Source: Rhineura floridana
Taxonomy: Eukaryota; Chordata; Lepidosauria; Squamata; Rhineuridae
Direction: 5' to 3'
DNA length: 64,000 bases
NCBI RefSeq assembly: GCF_030035675.1
Contig: NC_084481.1
Coordinates: forward strand, 116,890,017 to 116,954,016
The translations under genes were made by a program, and so were the position numbers. The notes below the pieces were generated by a model. The model did no database searches. It worked only from the letters and a program-made list of their open reading frames with translations, and had not been told where the DNA came from. Below are positions 42,686 to 56,788 of the stretch, in pieces (the stretch's first letter is position 1; each line of letters begins with the position of its first letter).

Positions 42686-45078
42686 AAGATGAAAAGATTT
42701 TTAATAAATATTAAAGTTGTAGGAACTGCCTTTTCTTGTTGCAGAATTTAGCTCACCTAGGCACATAACGTATATATTTTTTAATGTATAGTATACTAAA
42801 AGTCCTTGGTCACCCTGGCAGCTGACTCTACTGTCTTGTAATCCAGCCTGTGTGTGTGTGTGTGTGTGTCTGTGTCTCTGTGTGTATGAAATCATGGTGC
42901 CTAACTCCTTTGTATGATCCCTTCTAGCTCTGCAATTGACCTATCCATCTAAAGCACCCTCACTTCCTGTACCTCAGCCACCCCCCTTAAGCAATGGATT
43001 TCACTACACATTTGTCTAAGCATCTTGAAAGTAAGAACTAACTGCTCTTGGCTGCTTATTTTGTCATTAATATTATGTATTAACATTGTTGGTAGTTACC
43101 TTTACCTTTAAGTGTAAACTTAATCCAATTTAGTGCATGCATATCTAAAAGATTCTTGCCTCCTGGTATAAAAAAAATACCTTATGAAGTACATGTGAGT
43201 GCATGGAAATGTTCAGTAATTGCTGTGAGTTTGTGCCCCACCACCATAGTGTGAAGTTTTAAAGATAAATGTTTAGACACAACTTTTCAACAGCAGCCTA
43301 CTGAAGATTATACCTTTAAAAATGCAGATGATATAGCACATATGCAAAACAGCACAAATAATCCCTTCTTGTATTAACCATTTGAAAAAATACTACTATT
43401 GGGTTGGGACTGGGGAAAAAACTTCAAATTACAAACTAGTTGAAAACAGTTGGAAAATGGCTGTATGTTAAATGTTTTCTATAATTTTCCTGACTCACTA
43501 ATTTCAAAGTTTTCCATATGAGAAATCTTTGCCATGAGTCGAGGGATTATAGCAACTGTAATTCTTCTACAAAAGCAAATATTAACTGTATGTTTCCATT
43601 CTGTATTCCTGCTTCTCTACTGTGGTGCAGTTTGGCATGTAACTCCTCTTCAACTTCACCTACAATATCACAGCTTATAATTTTAAATGTTTCTTCTTTG
43701 CCAGGTTCTAAATGTATCTAACCATGTGTATTAATAAGTATCAGTACAGAAAGTATAAGTTTTCAAAAGAACTTTGTGTCATGAGCACTCTTAATTTTGG
43801 AGCTCCTTGTTGTTCAAGCTTAGGAAATCACCTGTAGAAAATATTAACAAGGGTCCCGATATCACTACTCATTTAGACCAGTGGTTGCCAATGTATTCAG
43901 CCTTAGGAACCCTCACATCTCCCTCTGAACTATGTGGCCAGGAAAAATCTAACCATACAGGCTGAAGAATCTTACAGGTACCCCTTCAGTTAAGAAAACA
44001 GATCACCCCTTAGGTCACCACATTGTCACAAAGTTCTCTAGAGCAAGGGTTCTCATGCTTTCTACTCCTAGGGCCCACTTGAGAAGGCTAAAATTGCTGA
44101 TCTCCCCAATCTCAAAATGGAGGTGCAGAGGCAGAGCTAGTCACAAAATGGGAGCAGATAGAGACAGAATTTGGCATAATCCACTGGCAATTATTGACAT
44201 CATTTTCTACTGATATTTAACTCCAAAGATGATACTGCTAAATTCTTTGCCACAGCATTTTCCTTGTTTCTATAGCTCAGCTTTCCTCAAGCTAAGTACA
44301 GACATTTGCTTTAGAATATTATGACTCTGCCTCCCCATTTTAGTCAGAATTTGCATATCCAAAGACTCTAGGTGGAGAAGGTTTTTTCTTTTATGCTTTT
44401 TCCTTTCCACCCCCCACATGCATCTTAAAGGTTGTTTTTTTAAAAACTCATCTCCTGTAACAACTTCTCCCATTCTCCTTTCAAACACAATTGGTACCTT
44501 ATTCCTCCTCCCCTGCCAAACTACCAGTTGCTTTCTTCTCTCCTGCGTGGTCCTTTTACATACTTTTTCCTCCTGTAACAGTTTTTCCAATCTTATACTC
44601 TATCTCTATTCAGCTTGTTTGTTTATTATTAATAAATATGAACTTGTTATTTTACTTTCTACTTCCCTTCAACTTCAGAGGAGAAATGGTTGTATTTATT
44701 CAATAGACAATAGTCTTGACATAATATAGGCATATCTCAATATTAGTTAAAGTATCCGAAATAATCCCTAAGCTTCATTAGTAACATTCTCATTCCTTGA
44801 TCCATATACAAAGAACCTTCTTGAGAAACCTCAGTTCAGGGGTGAAATTGCACATTTTTGACAGGAAAAGTCCCTATGTGTTGATTACATTCTCCAGTGG
44901 CTAAACATCTAAGTAATATCAAAGTATATTGTAAGCATTACGTGTGCATGTATCATCGACTAAAAACTTGTGCTTATTCTGCATTACCATTCTGTTAAAG
45001 GATACTGAAGAATTTCTTGAATTCATGTGCTAGCCCTGTTTAAATAATATCTAACTGCATTGTTTCTCTTCATACTAG

Positions 45079-45101
45079 CCAAAGCAGTAAACGAACGCTG
45101 A
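45079..45101 (+). CDS. PLEKHA7: PLEKHA7 last coding exon with stop
   Basis: After the acceptor TCATACTAG, the bases CC complete an Ala codon, followed by KAVNER and TGA at 45099-45101. The five exons total 654 bases, exactly 218 codons including stop, giving the last 217 residues. The very short coding part followed by a long untranslated tail is a normal terminal-exon layout. The acceptor and phase fit and a stop follows at once; the six residues themselves carry little signature, so confidence is lower than for the other exons. Confidence 0.75.
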
Positions 45102-47303
45102 TACCAGGTATAAACCTGTAACACCCACCTGATGGCGTGCAGCAAGGAGGAAGAAAGAGACTTCTCTACATTACCTTTCTCTCATGGCTGTTTTTCATTT
45201 GAACACGTTACAAATAATAACTGCACAAAGACGTTTTGTACAAAAAAAGAATAGAACAATTGTTTATCTATGTTCTATCTTTCTTTTATATAAACAGCAC
45301 TTTTAATATGTTTTGTAAAATATTAACATTGTCGACAAACCTGCACAGTCAAGCATATTCAAGTCCGGTTGATGTTAATAGTCATAATGCTTTAGTGTGC
45401 TGGATTGTGAGCCAGTGTATTTTTAGAAACAGAATATATATTAGATTTGTTTTTGTTTTTAAAAAAGACACAAGGGCTGCATTCATTTAAAAGTTTGGAT
45501 GCATGCTATACAGGCAGGTGGGTGTTTTTAGCTTCTGTTTTAAAAAGAATATTTTTGGAAGCACATCATAGCATTTAGGTAGGGTTAATGAGGTCTTTTT
45601 CTATTTTTTCAGATTTGATAATTTGGTTGTTACTACTGATTAACAATCAGGGAAAATATTTGCAGAAATATTCAAATTTTCAATGAAATCCCAGGCAAGC
45701 ACCAAAAGGGAGATGCAAAACTTGCAAAATATGTACCTCTTTGAATAAGTAAATTGTACAACCTGTTAACAGGACATACAACTGTTACCACTTCTTTTAC
45801 ATAGCTTTCAAGTCCAAGTGAACAACACTGTCCAGTTACTATTTTAAAAATACATTTTCCTCTTTAACTTAGGGTGTGGGCAGTGAACTATTTAGAATAT
45901 GATCTAGTCTCTATCCCACTGCAGATGCAACATCTATGAACCACAGAGGATTCCTGTAGAGGTCAATAGAACCTCTGTTCCTACTCTCCCTTCCCCCTTT
46001 TTAGAGCACAAATATGGCATGTCCAGGCAACATTATGTGGAATATGAGGTCTGGAAAACGTTTCCTTGCTTCTTGCCTAGGTGCAAGTTACTCAGAGAGG
46101 GAGAGCAGGAGATATGCAGAAAACCTCCTACTCCCTATAATAGCTTGTTGTGCTACTTGTGCAAGCTCAAGAAGAGGGAGAGAGACGAAACTGGTATTTT
46201 GATCCTTTTAGGAATACTCTGCACATGGGTGCTGCACCCAAGATGGGCCTGGAGTATCCATTTTAAATGGAAATATGTAAAGTGCACAAAACAAATAATT
46301 AATAGAATGAATCATTTACATCTATATTCTTTTTAATTGATGCTTTCAACAACAGAAAATAAATTATTTACTTTCAACTATTGATAGCTTTGCATAGTAA
46401 TTCAGTCCCTCAGTCTTGCTAAAACGTTCAGGTATGATGTATTTTCTTGAGTCTTGGGCAAAAGGCTGGCTCATTAGCAAAAAGAGTTAATGAATTCTTG
46501 GTGCTTTGACTTGAATATATGTGTGTACTCAAAAATGTGTGGTTTGCAAATATCCATTGTGTTCACACTAGGTGAATTCAAAATGAATTCACACATACTC
46601 AGCAGTGCATTGTCAAATTTATTGCAACATTCTGCTATAGTGCACTCCTTTTATACTGAAGATGAGAATGATACCAACTCATTAGGACTATTTAGGAAGA
46701 ATAGATTGTGTATACCGTTGCCTTAGGGCTGGTCTATATTGCACTTGTTATATGGACTTCACTGCAAATAACCCTTTCATTTTGAGGACAGACCCCATAC
46801 CATCTGAGGCTGCCAGCAGAAATATCCAGCAGTGATGAAGTCTCATGGAGATCTCCAAGCAATGCCAGATATCCACATTGTAAACTGCTGTAGATCTACA
46901 GGTGTGAAATATTTGCCATGTAGATGCTGTTTGAGTAGACTTCATGTGAGGAATGTAATATGTACATTGGCAACTAGCTGCTGCAGTATTTAGCTATGAT
47001 ACAAATGTCTGCACTTCCAGCATCTTCCCAATCTCTTATTTGAGAAAATTGTATGTGGACAATAGAAAATAGAGAACTTTGCCTTCTCATAGATAAACAA
47101 ATGAACAACCCTGAGCCCATGAGGTTCCAAATATTATTTAAATCACATACTTTAATGGTATTAGCAAATATTAATGAGTTCTTGCAATATATGTGGAGTG
47201 TGGGAGTGCTATAGGGGTTAAATGTGTGAAAAATTAGTTTAGGATGCCAGTGCCATGTTCATCTCCCAAATAAGAGTTGTAGAGTAACTGGAGAAAATTG
47301 AAT

Positions 47304-47732
47304 GTATCCAGTGAAGTTGTCCTGTTTGTGGAGGGCCCAATGGAACTTCTCCTCCCCTTCCTCGTGTCCCCCCAAATTTGTACCAGGAACTTGGGAGGAA
47401 CTCAGAACAGATTTGTGGGGGCATATGGGAGGAACGAGAGCCAGTGTGGTTAGTGGTTAGTGTTGGACTACAACCTGGGAGACCAGGGTTCAAATCCCCA
47501 CACAGCCATGAAGTTCGCTGGGTGACCTTGGGCCTGTCACTGCCTCTTAGCCTCAGAGGGAGGCAATGGTAAACCCCCTCTGAATACCACTTACCATGAA
47601 AACCCTATTCGTAGGGTCGCCATAAGTCAGGATCGACTTGAAGGCAGTCCATTTCCATTTTCATAGGAGGAACAGAAGGGGAAGTACTATTGCTCAAGCG
47701 GAACTTCATGTGTGAACAGGATGCAATCCAGT
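47304..47732. mobile_element. Harbinger-like MITE interrupted by a Sauria SINE
   Basis: Left part 47304-47434 starts TATCCAGTGAAG and has CAATGGAACTTCTCCTCCCC; right part 47665-47732 has GGGGAAGTACTATTGC, GCGGAACTTC and ends GATGCAATCCAG. Together they match the MITE at 57572. The SINE lies between. Confidence 0.65.
47435..47664 (+). mobile_element. Sauria-type SINE, full head
   Basis: Begins GAGAGCCAGTGTGGTTAGTG with the A-box-like TAGTGGTTAG, then GTTGGACTACAACCTGGGAG, the B box GGTTCAAATCC, the common body and CGACTTGAAGGCAGTCC at the end. The 8-bp duplication GGAGGAAC flanks it (47427-47434 and just after 47664). Confidence 0.9.
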
Positions 47733-48409
47733 GGTCAAAATTCAGAGAACTGCCTGGTATTCCTCTTGAATTTGCTTGTTTTTGTGTTTGAAGAGCAGTT
47801 ACCTGCACAGCTTGGCAAGCTAATGCTGTGATGCTGCTTTGTGGGAGGACTGCTGTTTGATGAAACAAAGGTCACCTGGGAAGCTTTAATTATTATATAT
47901 GTATGCCTGCTTCAGAGTAGAATGAAATGGTCAGAACAAATGTGGCAAATTCAAATGTCTGGGTAGAGGTGAAGAGTATTGGGCTGGATTGGTTTGTTGA
48001 TACTTTCAGAGAGAAGTTAGTCTGAGGAACAAGCTAGATATCATTAAACTAAAATGGGTCTATGCTAAAGAACAACTTGTTTTGCAGCTTTATGTTTGTC
48101 AGCTTGTATATTTGACCTGTATACTTGTGGGAAAATGCACCACATTTCACAAGTGACAATGTAGAGTTTTCCTATGCAGAAATTCTCTCTATAAGAAAAA
48201 CTAATGTATGTAGTGGCTTTAACCTTTTTCTCAAATTCAGTTTTGTTATTTGTATCTCTTGAAGTGGTGACAAATCCACTCTAATACAAACCTGCTTTCC
48301 CACATCCTTTGGTAGGGGTTGCTGAGAGATGGATTTAGGCGTGTCTTGAGGAAGCTTGAGGAAAAGTTTCACCAAAAAAAAAAAGGTCACTTGTTTTCTC
48401 TTCCATCAG

Positions 48410-48640
48410 TAAGATATTTAAAGATGTTGGATCCAGACTTTGCTTCTGCTGGTGAAGACAGATATGACTTTTGCCAATTCCCTCCTTCTGCTGTAGCCTA
48501 CTGTGCCTCCTCCCACACTATTCTAGAGGGCTAGGGCACTTGCAGGGAGTGGGAAGAATTTGAAAAAGTCACACACACCTTTCTGCTAGTGGGATCCCTC
48601 TGCTGGATAAAAAGACCTTCATATATTGAAGAAGCCTTTC
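48410..48640. repeat. Dispersed repeat, MITE-like
   Basis: Contains TTGGATCCAGACTTTGCTTC at the left, and CTGCTGGATAAAAAGACC and TGGACCCAATCCTC at the right, with an interior shared with 16255-16640. Borders are uncertain. Confidence 0.35.
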
Positions 48641-49540
48641 CATCTGTGGAGTCTGGACCCAATCCTCTATCTCCACTTAAGTACTGTATCTGCAACAGTG
48701 TTTAAAATTCTTAAACAAAAATTCTTACTCTATTTTGACTATACATGGGAGCTATTCTTGAGAAATGTATTTAGAAAATGCAATTCTATTTTTAACTAAC
48801 TGAACACTGCCAGTGTCAAGTCTGTAACATTTTGCCAAAAAGGAAATTATATTAATTTTGCCTTTATAAAAATGCTGAAATGAATATTTTGTCAGAAAAC
48901 ATTAATTTAAATAAAATGCTACAGTTTGGGGGGGAATGTATATGTACATATTAAACTATTAATATAACATTGGACTGTCTTTGGATTTTCAGACATGGTT
49001 CATCAAAGTTTGGTTTGGGTATGGTTTAGTTTGGTTTTTTGCTACTTTTAAGTTAGCCTTTTTTGGTGCACTAAATTGTATTTGAACATATAAGACCCAG
49101 TTAAAATCTAGTATGCAGTTAGAAAGCCTTGCTGGGTAGACCTGGGCAGGTAAACTAACTCACAGAATGGTTACGTGGATAAAAAGGATATACTCTAATT
49201 TACCCTGAGCTCTGAAAAGCTCCACAATAGCTTTTGGATGGTTGCATTTATATCAGAATGTATCACTGATTAGTATAATCCCATTCTGTCAAGATCTTGG
49301 CTTCTCTCTTTGGTCGCTGGTGGTGCTAAATATCTATTCAGTATGCATTCCCAATAATAATTTTAAATCCCATCTGGTAGTGTGGCATTTTGCTCTGGGT
49401 CGTCTGAGGGTGCATACCAGTTTTCTCCCAGTTTTCTTGTACATATCACTAACATGTGTTTATGTGACTATCTATTGCAGTTATACCAGGAATAGACTCT
49501 TTAGAGTATAAATTTACAAAGGTGTTATCTGATGCTTCAC

Positions 49541-49620
49541 AGCACAATCCTATACATGTCTACTCACATGGAAGCCCCATCAAACTCAATGGAATTACAT
49601 CTAAGTGGAAATAGGGTTGT
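49541..49620. repeat. Short dispersed repeat with ACTCAATGG core
   Basis: AATCCTATACATGTCTACTC, then CATCAAACTCAATGGAATTAC and AAGTGGAAATAGG. The same core appears at 18139, 50697 and 61973 and in the 60-bp module of the 38620 array. Family not recognised. Confidence 0.5.
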
Positions 49621-50274
49621 AGTCTAAGACTGCATCGCAGGAAAGCACTTTGATTCTAAAATCCATCAAATTTGCTTCAAATAACTTTACTTGAGCCTAA
49701 TGTTACTACTTTTCTGAGTAGCCAATGTATTTTTTCATCTGTCATATTCTTGACATTTCATTTAATGAGTTTTAAATAGAATATTCTATGTATACAGAAA
49801 CTGTTAGTCTTAATTTGCAATTGTGGCAATATGTTACTCACTCTTGTAGTAGGCATAAAGTATTAACCAAGGAAATGTCTGGCAAGACAATCAGTTGGAA
49901 TTTTAAATCTGTCAGTAGCAAGGGACCCACAGCCAATTTGCACAATGTCTTGCTTCACACTGTGGATAATTCTTAGTTTGATCACACTCAAAACTGTTGA
50001 ATGCCACAATATAAATGAGATATCCTCTTTATTTGAGGGCCAGATATGCACGTAAATTTTGTGACCATGAGATATCCAGAGATAGTGAAAGGAAGCTTCA
50101 CTTATGAATATTGTCTGTTTTATAGTGTCATTAGGTAAATCTTAACTCAAACTGGACAACTTAGCCATGGGAAAGCTGTGCCAAGATATTGCAAGCTTTG
50201 CCATAGCCATCTCACAAACCAAAGGGAAGCAGCAGTATATACTCACTGGGACCATGTACTAAATATATTATGCT

Positions 50275-50508
50275 CCCTTAAAACTCAACAAGGTGCTTCT
50301 GCTGGTACAAGTATTTTCACTTGCACAACAGAACTTCTCCCTGTCCTCTCCCTACATGCTCCACATACTCTCACCAAATCTGCTTCAAAGGGTTGTAGCC
50401 CCCAGAATATATTTAGAGTGTGCCAAGGCAGAGAAGAGGAAAGTGGAGTTCTGTTGTACAGCCTGACATCATTGTGCTAATGGAACTACTTCATTGCATA
50501 CCCCCTTT
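50275..50508. mobile_element. Harbinger-like MITE
   Basis: AACAAGGTGCTTCTGCTGGT, TTGCACAACAGAACTTCTCC, and on the right AGTGGAGTTCTGTTGTAC and TGTGCTAATGGAACTACTTC parallel the copies at 14505 and 57572 in order and orientation. Confidence 0.6.
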
Positions 50509-53131
50509 TGTTTTTAAAAGTGGTGATAATTTTTTTTTAAATCCTGACTAGAACATGAAAAAAATAAATCAATTTGTAGTTTAACTAATAGTCTTCTCCA
50601 TTGCCACCTTTTAATGAATGCACTTCAGATAGCACTTCTCAATGCTGGTCATAACCCAGCTGAAATCATTTGTATCTATTGCAACCAACGGAACAAGTTG
50701 AATCTAACGTAAGACCCATTGCTTTCAATGAGACTTCGTAATCTGAACACCTGGCCAGTAGTGGGGCTTAATGGAGCAGTATAGCCATCACTGAAGCCAC
50801 AGCCCTGCCACTCACACTGGCTAGGGCAAGAAAAAGTGTCTCTCTTCACTATGGCACTTCCTAGGCTGCTACAGCGAAGAAGCTCAGATTGGGCCCACTC
50901 CTTCTGTCCTCCTGGCATAGGTCAATAGGATGACCAAGGCAGCTTCTGTGCTGAAACTAGATACAAATGAATCCAGATACTGTTTCATCTATGAGTGGGG
51001 TTGCTCAGCCACCATAATCTCTTGTGCCCAAAAAGGGAATAGTTGAACCAGCATATTGTTATTACAATCCTTGGGGGCCAAGGAGGTTTTTTTCAAGAGC
51101 TGTCTGAAATCCGTCAGTCATGACCACCTGCTTCCTCTTCTGATCGCTATCTTTTACTATTAAGAAAGCTTGATTTGGCCCAAGGCCTACTCAGGCAAAG
51201 GACCCACAGAATTCACAGTAGGTACACAGCAAACACTAAATGTTTTCCTGTCCACTGCCCTGTTACACTCCTTTCAGGGCTTGGGAAAAGTTGTTTGGAG
51301 TTAGCAGAAGAGTTGCCTGTACAGAAATATTCTGATGCATGTTCACTCCCTCCCCCACCCCACATTTCCCTCTGCTGCTCTCTCATTAAACCCCATATTG
51401 TTTTTCTTAAATACACTTTGAGAGTTATGGGGCAGCCAGTTACTTCCACTACCGTCTCTTATTTGCATGTAGCCTAGGCTCAAACTAATGTGGACTTCTA
51501 CTTAACATGTAAGAGGAGTGCACCATATTGCTGCTACCAAGTGGAAGCAAACAAGAGATATCATGTGCTTGTGCAGAGTACTTATGCCCACTGGGCCACG
51601 GACAGTATAATCTGTGGCTTTAACAATTGTTATATATGGTAAATGAATTGCCAGCTCTGTCTAATTTGTAACTAGCTCTTAACTAGCTCTACAAAAACTA
51701 GGGGGCAAAAATCTCAATGAGCTACGTGTACAAGTTTCAAAATAAACAGCACAGGTATTAACAGCTAATAAGTTAGCTTTATCCAGGATGTTTTTTCATT
51801 TGAATTGCTTCTTCCAAAACTGTGTATGTCTTTCATAGCAATTTATTTTTGTACACTTGATAGACAGTATCACTACTAAGACACAAACTTCTGAGATTGG
51901 AAAGGCATGCTTTTGAGGTTCCAGACCTCTGATTTCTGTTTGTCTTTCTGTATTTTAAAGCGTTTGCTAATGCAGTGTGTGTGAATTACATAGTTATAAG
52001 AAGTACAGAGAAGGCATGGAAAAAATGCTGTATGTTTTTGCCTGCTAAGCATTGCTATTGGTTGGTTAGCTGCATTCAAAAGGCTAAGACTTTTATTGCC
52101 TACTAGTGAAAGCAACCTTTCTTCATAGTGGAACAGTACAAAGGAAGAGCACAAAATGTACATACATCACAGTGACTGGAATTCTGTTTGAACAACTGTA
52201 TTGATTGGGTCTGACCTCTTTACACTTTTTTCTATTATTTGAAAAGGTGCATCTAAGTGTAGCTGAATTGAACCGACGGAGATGAACTTTCCATGAAAAC
52301 TTCTTGAGATATTTCTTTTAGTTCAAAGCTTTGGAATTTTTAAAGGGCATTTTTAATATAGCCTGTTGAGGTATTCTGTACCGCAGCCACACTTTGAATG
52401 TTTTAAACTACAGGTAAGTCTGAGAAGAAGGAAGAAAATGAAGGTGTTGCAGGAGTATCGTGGTATGGAGAAGTGGAAAAAACCTTTTGACCTCTGGAAT
52501 AAATAAAAATGTCAAATAATGCTTTGAGAGAGAACTTTATACTCTTGTGTGCCATATTAACATATTGCTTTGGAATCATAGTTATAAAAGGTAACTAAAG
52601 GATTCATGACATGTTTGTCCTGAACTTTCTTCAAATATCTGCAACAAAAGATTTCACAGCCATGGGAGAAAACTTTCTCCATGGCCCGATTATAGTTAGC
52701 CTCTGGGCTGAACTAAGCCTCATAAAGGCAAGAACCAAAGCACAGAGCAAAAGAAAAGCTTTTTAAAAATAATGATTTATCTAAGGATAAAGCTAAGCAA
52801 AAGAATGAAACACTAAGATTTCTGTTAAAAATGATTGCAAATTAATAACGGCCCATTTTTTCAGTGTACCTGAGACAAAAGGAACAGACATGGAGATATG
52901 ATAGGGAAATGTGGATAAAAGGTGCTGGTCTGTATAAAAAAAGTCTTAAGTTACTGCTAACAAAAATACTCAAAACTATTAAACCTGAACACAGTATGCA
53001 TAAGATTATGGACATGAACAACAGAGTTATTATTCAGATGTCTGGTTAGCTAAGTAATGAAGCCACAAACCTGAACTTACAATATCTATTCAGGGTAGTT
53101 CACGACAGGTGCTATTGGAGGTCCCTGATTC

Positions 53132-53190
53132 ATAGGGTCACCATAAGTTGTAATCAACTTGAAGGCACATAACAAAAAATATATATTATT
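53132..53190 (+). mobile_element. SINE tail fragment of the 5S-headed type
   Basis: ATTCATAGGGTCACCATAAG, TTGTAATCAACTTGAAGGC and ACATAACAA match the 3' end of the element at 20043-20307 rather than the tRNA-headed copies, which end AGTCCATTTCC. Confidence 0.6.
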
Positions 53191-53194
53191 ACAT

Positions 53195-53300
53195 TAATTT
53201 TATATTGTTCTTTCTTAACTTTTTGCTGTTTGCCACCCTGGGCTCCTTTGGGAGGAATGGTAGGATACAAATTTAATTATAAATTATTAATAAATTTGTA
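53195..53300 (+). mobile_element. LINE 3' tail fragment
   Basis: TTTGCCACCCTGGGCTCCTT, GGGAGGAATGGTAGGATAC and AATTTAATTATAAATTATTA are an L2-like 3' tail. A similar tail, GGAAGGATTTTTAACCAAAG with GGGCAGGATATAAATAAAT, lies at 55437-55530. Confidence 0.5.
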
Positions 53301-53737
53301 TTGGTGGTTTTTGAGATAGAAAAAACATTAAGGTTTAAAACTGCAGCAGAGGTTTACACCACTAATCTTACTACCACCCTGCCCCAAAGGCTGACTTCCA
53401 TGTTCTATTGGTAAGATTTCTGCATCAGTTTGTTCCTGTATCAGCATCAATTGCCATAATGGAAGGGGACACTAACATGACTAATACCCATTATCAATAT
53501 ACACATACTAGTTTGCCCCAGGGCAAAGTGGCTCTGCAGCACATCCATATTTCATAAGCAACATAAATCCTTAAGATCACTTTGGGCACATTTATGTGAA
53601 AAAGGAACATACAAATTGAAATAATATAAGAGTAAGGTCATTTTCATCCATATCTCCAAAGGTGTCGATCAACAAAGTTGGTATTTCCTAGCTAATATAA
53701 ATAGGATTCCTGTTTGTGTGAGGATAGGGTTTGGACC

Positions 53738-53843
53738 AGGGGTAGCCAATGTGGTGCCCTCCAAATGTTATGGACTACAACACCTATGTTCCCTGACCAT
53801 TTGCCACGGTGGCTGAGACTGATGGGTGTTGGAGTCCATAAAT
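53738..53843. mobile_element. hAT-like MITE, diverged
   Basis: CCAGGGGTAGCCAATGTGG, CCTCCAAATGTTATGGACTA and TGATGGGTGTTGGAGTCCA match the left and right arms of the copies at 40064 and 11869. Confidence 0.5.
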
Positions 53844-56788
53844 CTATACTATGTTGGTTACCAGATTTGGCCTATATCCACCTCTGATTTTATAACAAAG
53901 CAGAGCAACCTATTCAGCAATGTGAACATTAACACAAACAGGAGAGCAAGGGAGGCAGAGCAGCAATACCAAAGAGCCTGCTGCAGCTGGCCATCCACCC
54001 CATCAGGCCCCCTGAGGACGGCAACAGGAGAGCCAAGGACATGCAGAGAAGATGCCAGAGCCAGCTCCAGATGAGCTATCCACTTCCCTTCCCCAATAGG
54101 ACTATCTGTCAGCAACTATGTTGCGCAAAGAACCAGGGAAGTAAGGCAGGAGTATATAGATCTGAGTCTGCTTCATCTGGATTGTCCCACAGAGCCATCT
54201 GACTCCAACTGCCCTGTAGGAAGGATCCCAAAGACTTCTTATGCTTTGCTACAATTCCCTGTATTGCTGATACTTTGTCACCAAAATGACACCACCTATA
54301 CCCAAGATGGAGCCATCAGCAGGCTCAAAGGAACTCTAAGGCCAGTGTGCAGCTAAGTAATTTTAGACCTTGGACTTAATGGTCTTACGAGTCCCATTTA
54401 GATGGCCGTGAAGTATACATTTCTTCCTCCGTCCTATGGCCATACCATGCTTTACAACCGCTTCAACATATCTGATCATAATCAGATATCAGCAAAAAAA
54501 AGTTTGCCAATACCAATTTAAAAAAGAAAAGAAATACTCTAGTGCATGTGCAGTTTTGTATTTTAAACTCACTTAAAATCATAGTACCTTCATGACTGCA
54601 GAAATAAAATGGTGTTTCCTTCCTTTGCCCTGATGCTAAACACATTTATTAGGGAGTAAGTACAAATTTGTTGTAGAAAGTGATATATTTTAAAGTAAAA
54701 ATAATGTGTATCTGTAACTATGTGCGTGCCCAGCAAGCCCCCCCCCAACTGTCTAATAGTAAATGCTGCAATCAGCCCTAGTGGGTCTCTGCTAGAGATG
54801 TGAAGGCCTGGGAAAAACTGGGGTTGGGAGGGACTATTTTTTCCTGAATTTTTCTTCCCACCCCCCAGGATTTCATATCTAGTCTCTGCATGCCCAAGTG
54901 CTGACACTGCACTTGGTTTCTGCTTCCCATATTATCTGATGCTCTGTGGGTGGTTATTTGTGGATGGGCTTTGGCTGTAGTTTCCCAAGATGCAGCTATA
55001 GCTGCACCCCTCCCCCTCAAAAAAAGCAGCCCAAAGAGGATTACATTCTCAGTGGCTATGGAATGCTAACTGGTGGCAAGGCACTGAATACAGTGACTGG
55101 AATCCTCAACAAGAGCACTCCATACTGTAACATTTTATTGCAGGTCCCACTTGAACAGACTAGCAACAAACTCATTGCCAAGGTACCTATCCTTATGTAG
55201 CCAAAGCGACACTTCCAACAAATGAAAAGGTATCAACAACTCAGAGGGACCCCTAAATCTGCAGAAGGGGGGCAGGGACAGAGGATTAAAAAAACCCTCC
55301 AGAACCATCCCATGAATACTGGGTATGCTCACTGGCACAGAATACTGAATGAAGCAAAGTGGTACAAGGTATGACTGCTTGGCTGGAACCCTGCAAAACA
55401 GAGCTCCCCATTGCAACATTTTGTACAGGTTCACTTGTATTGCTCTATTATAATGTTATTAATGTATTTTGATTTTAGTTATAAGCAACCTTGGAAGGAT
55501 TTTTAACCAAAGGGCAGGATATAAATAAATTTTCAAACAAGTTGTTACAAGATGGCTACAGCAGCCTTAATTATATGAAAAAATGAGTGACAAAGCTGTC
55601 ATTTGTGATCAGTTTTCTTCATCATAGTTTCTTAAAATCACCTAATATAAACAAAAAAACAGACTAATTACTCTGGCCTTTCCCCTATATTTTCTTCATA
55701 GGACGTACTATGAAATAAGGAGAAACAAATCTTAGACCCAAAGATGATTCTTACTATTCGTAACACTTTTCTCATGTCCTTAGCTATAAATTAGCTGTTT
55801 CACTGTCTTACCTGAACGACAACCTCAACATGACTGTCAAGATGGGTCAACAACTGTATAAGGAACTGATCCACACATTCTTCAGATGCCCTATGCAAAG
55901 GATTTTATCAGACTTCCCAACTCTTAAAAGTGGCTTGCTTTTTCATACCAAACACATCACCTGGCTTGTCCGTGTTTTCTGAACACTGGGTTCCTACTTG
56001 TTTCTCCTGACAGTTGTAAGAACTCAAAGCAAATCATGGTGCAAAGCTTTGATTATGAAACCTACCAGCAGTGTTGATTCTCTTTGTCTACATTTTATAG
56101 AGACAGCTTCAGTGCATAATTTAATCTCTTCTGGGGACTGTAGCCAATCCACAAGAGAGTTCCATAGAGCAGTCCTCCCTGACACGAGAACTAACATGTG
56201 CATACAATCTTTGATGTGAATTCCCCAACCCTAGCCTTAGAAGGACCTGTGGCTTTGATGCTGTCCTAAAAACTGTGTTTTCTGAAATAAAACTTTGGAG
56301 ACTCCTTTCTTAGAAACAGCAGATAGAAAATTCTGGAAATGTTGCATGAAGTCAGGGCACCTTCTAAAATCCTATTTTGGGCACAGGTTACTTTTGCCCT
56401 TGACTGTTGCAAGCCTTTTTCTTCTTCTTCGTTTTGACTGAGATTTTTCTCGTGTAGAGAGAAAGCTGAGAAAATTACATAAATCCAGCTCTGGACTGTA
56501 CCCCCCCATACTACAGCTGAGGATGATCATGTGGGCTACTATGAAAAAATAGCACATTATAAGCCATTTATAATTGTTCTATGTTTACTATGAGGGAGGG
56601 GGAAGAGTTGCTTGTGGGATTGATTCTCTGCCTAAGGACCATATTAGCTTGACTAGCTAGTCTTGGGGAAATGCATTTGCTGCTCTGCCACAGACAACAA
56701 ATTCTCTTTCGCAAGTCCTGCCTGAATGGTCCCTCTAAACGAAAAAACGTTACACTCTGAATACAGAAAACTGTGGGACGGGGGAAAT

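Larger units (their letters stand above)
34651..45078 (+). other. PLEKHA7: PLEKHA7 last intron (10.4 kb)
   Basis: GTATTG to TCATACTAG. Contains the L1 derivative (35969), MITEs, the pyrimidine-rich array, the fold-back element, SINEs, GT-rich microsatellites (41826-41960, 42848-42880) and an L2 tail. The stretches 34660-35940, 41450-42340 and 42700-45070 otherwise show no exon, RNA gene or assignable repeat. Confidence 0.75.

Noticed and set aside
52864-53049. A 61-codon frame preceded by TTTTTTCAG, which could be a downstream exon.
   Set aside because: It lies 7.7 kb beyond the PLEKHA7 stop, is A-rich, matches no family I know, and its end has no good donor (GGTTAGC).
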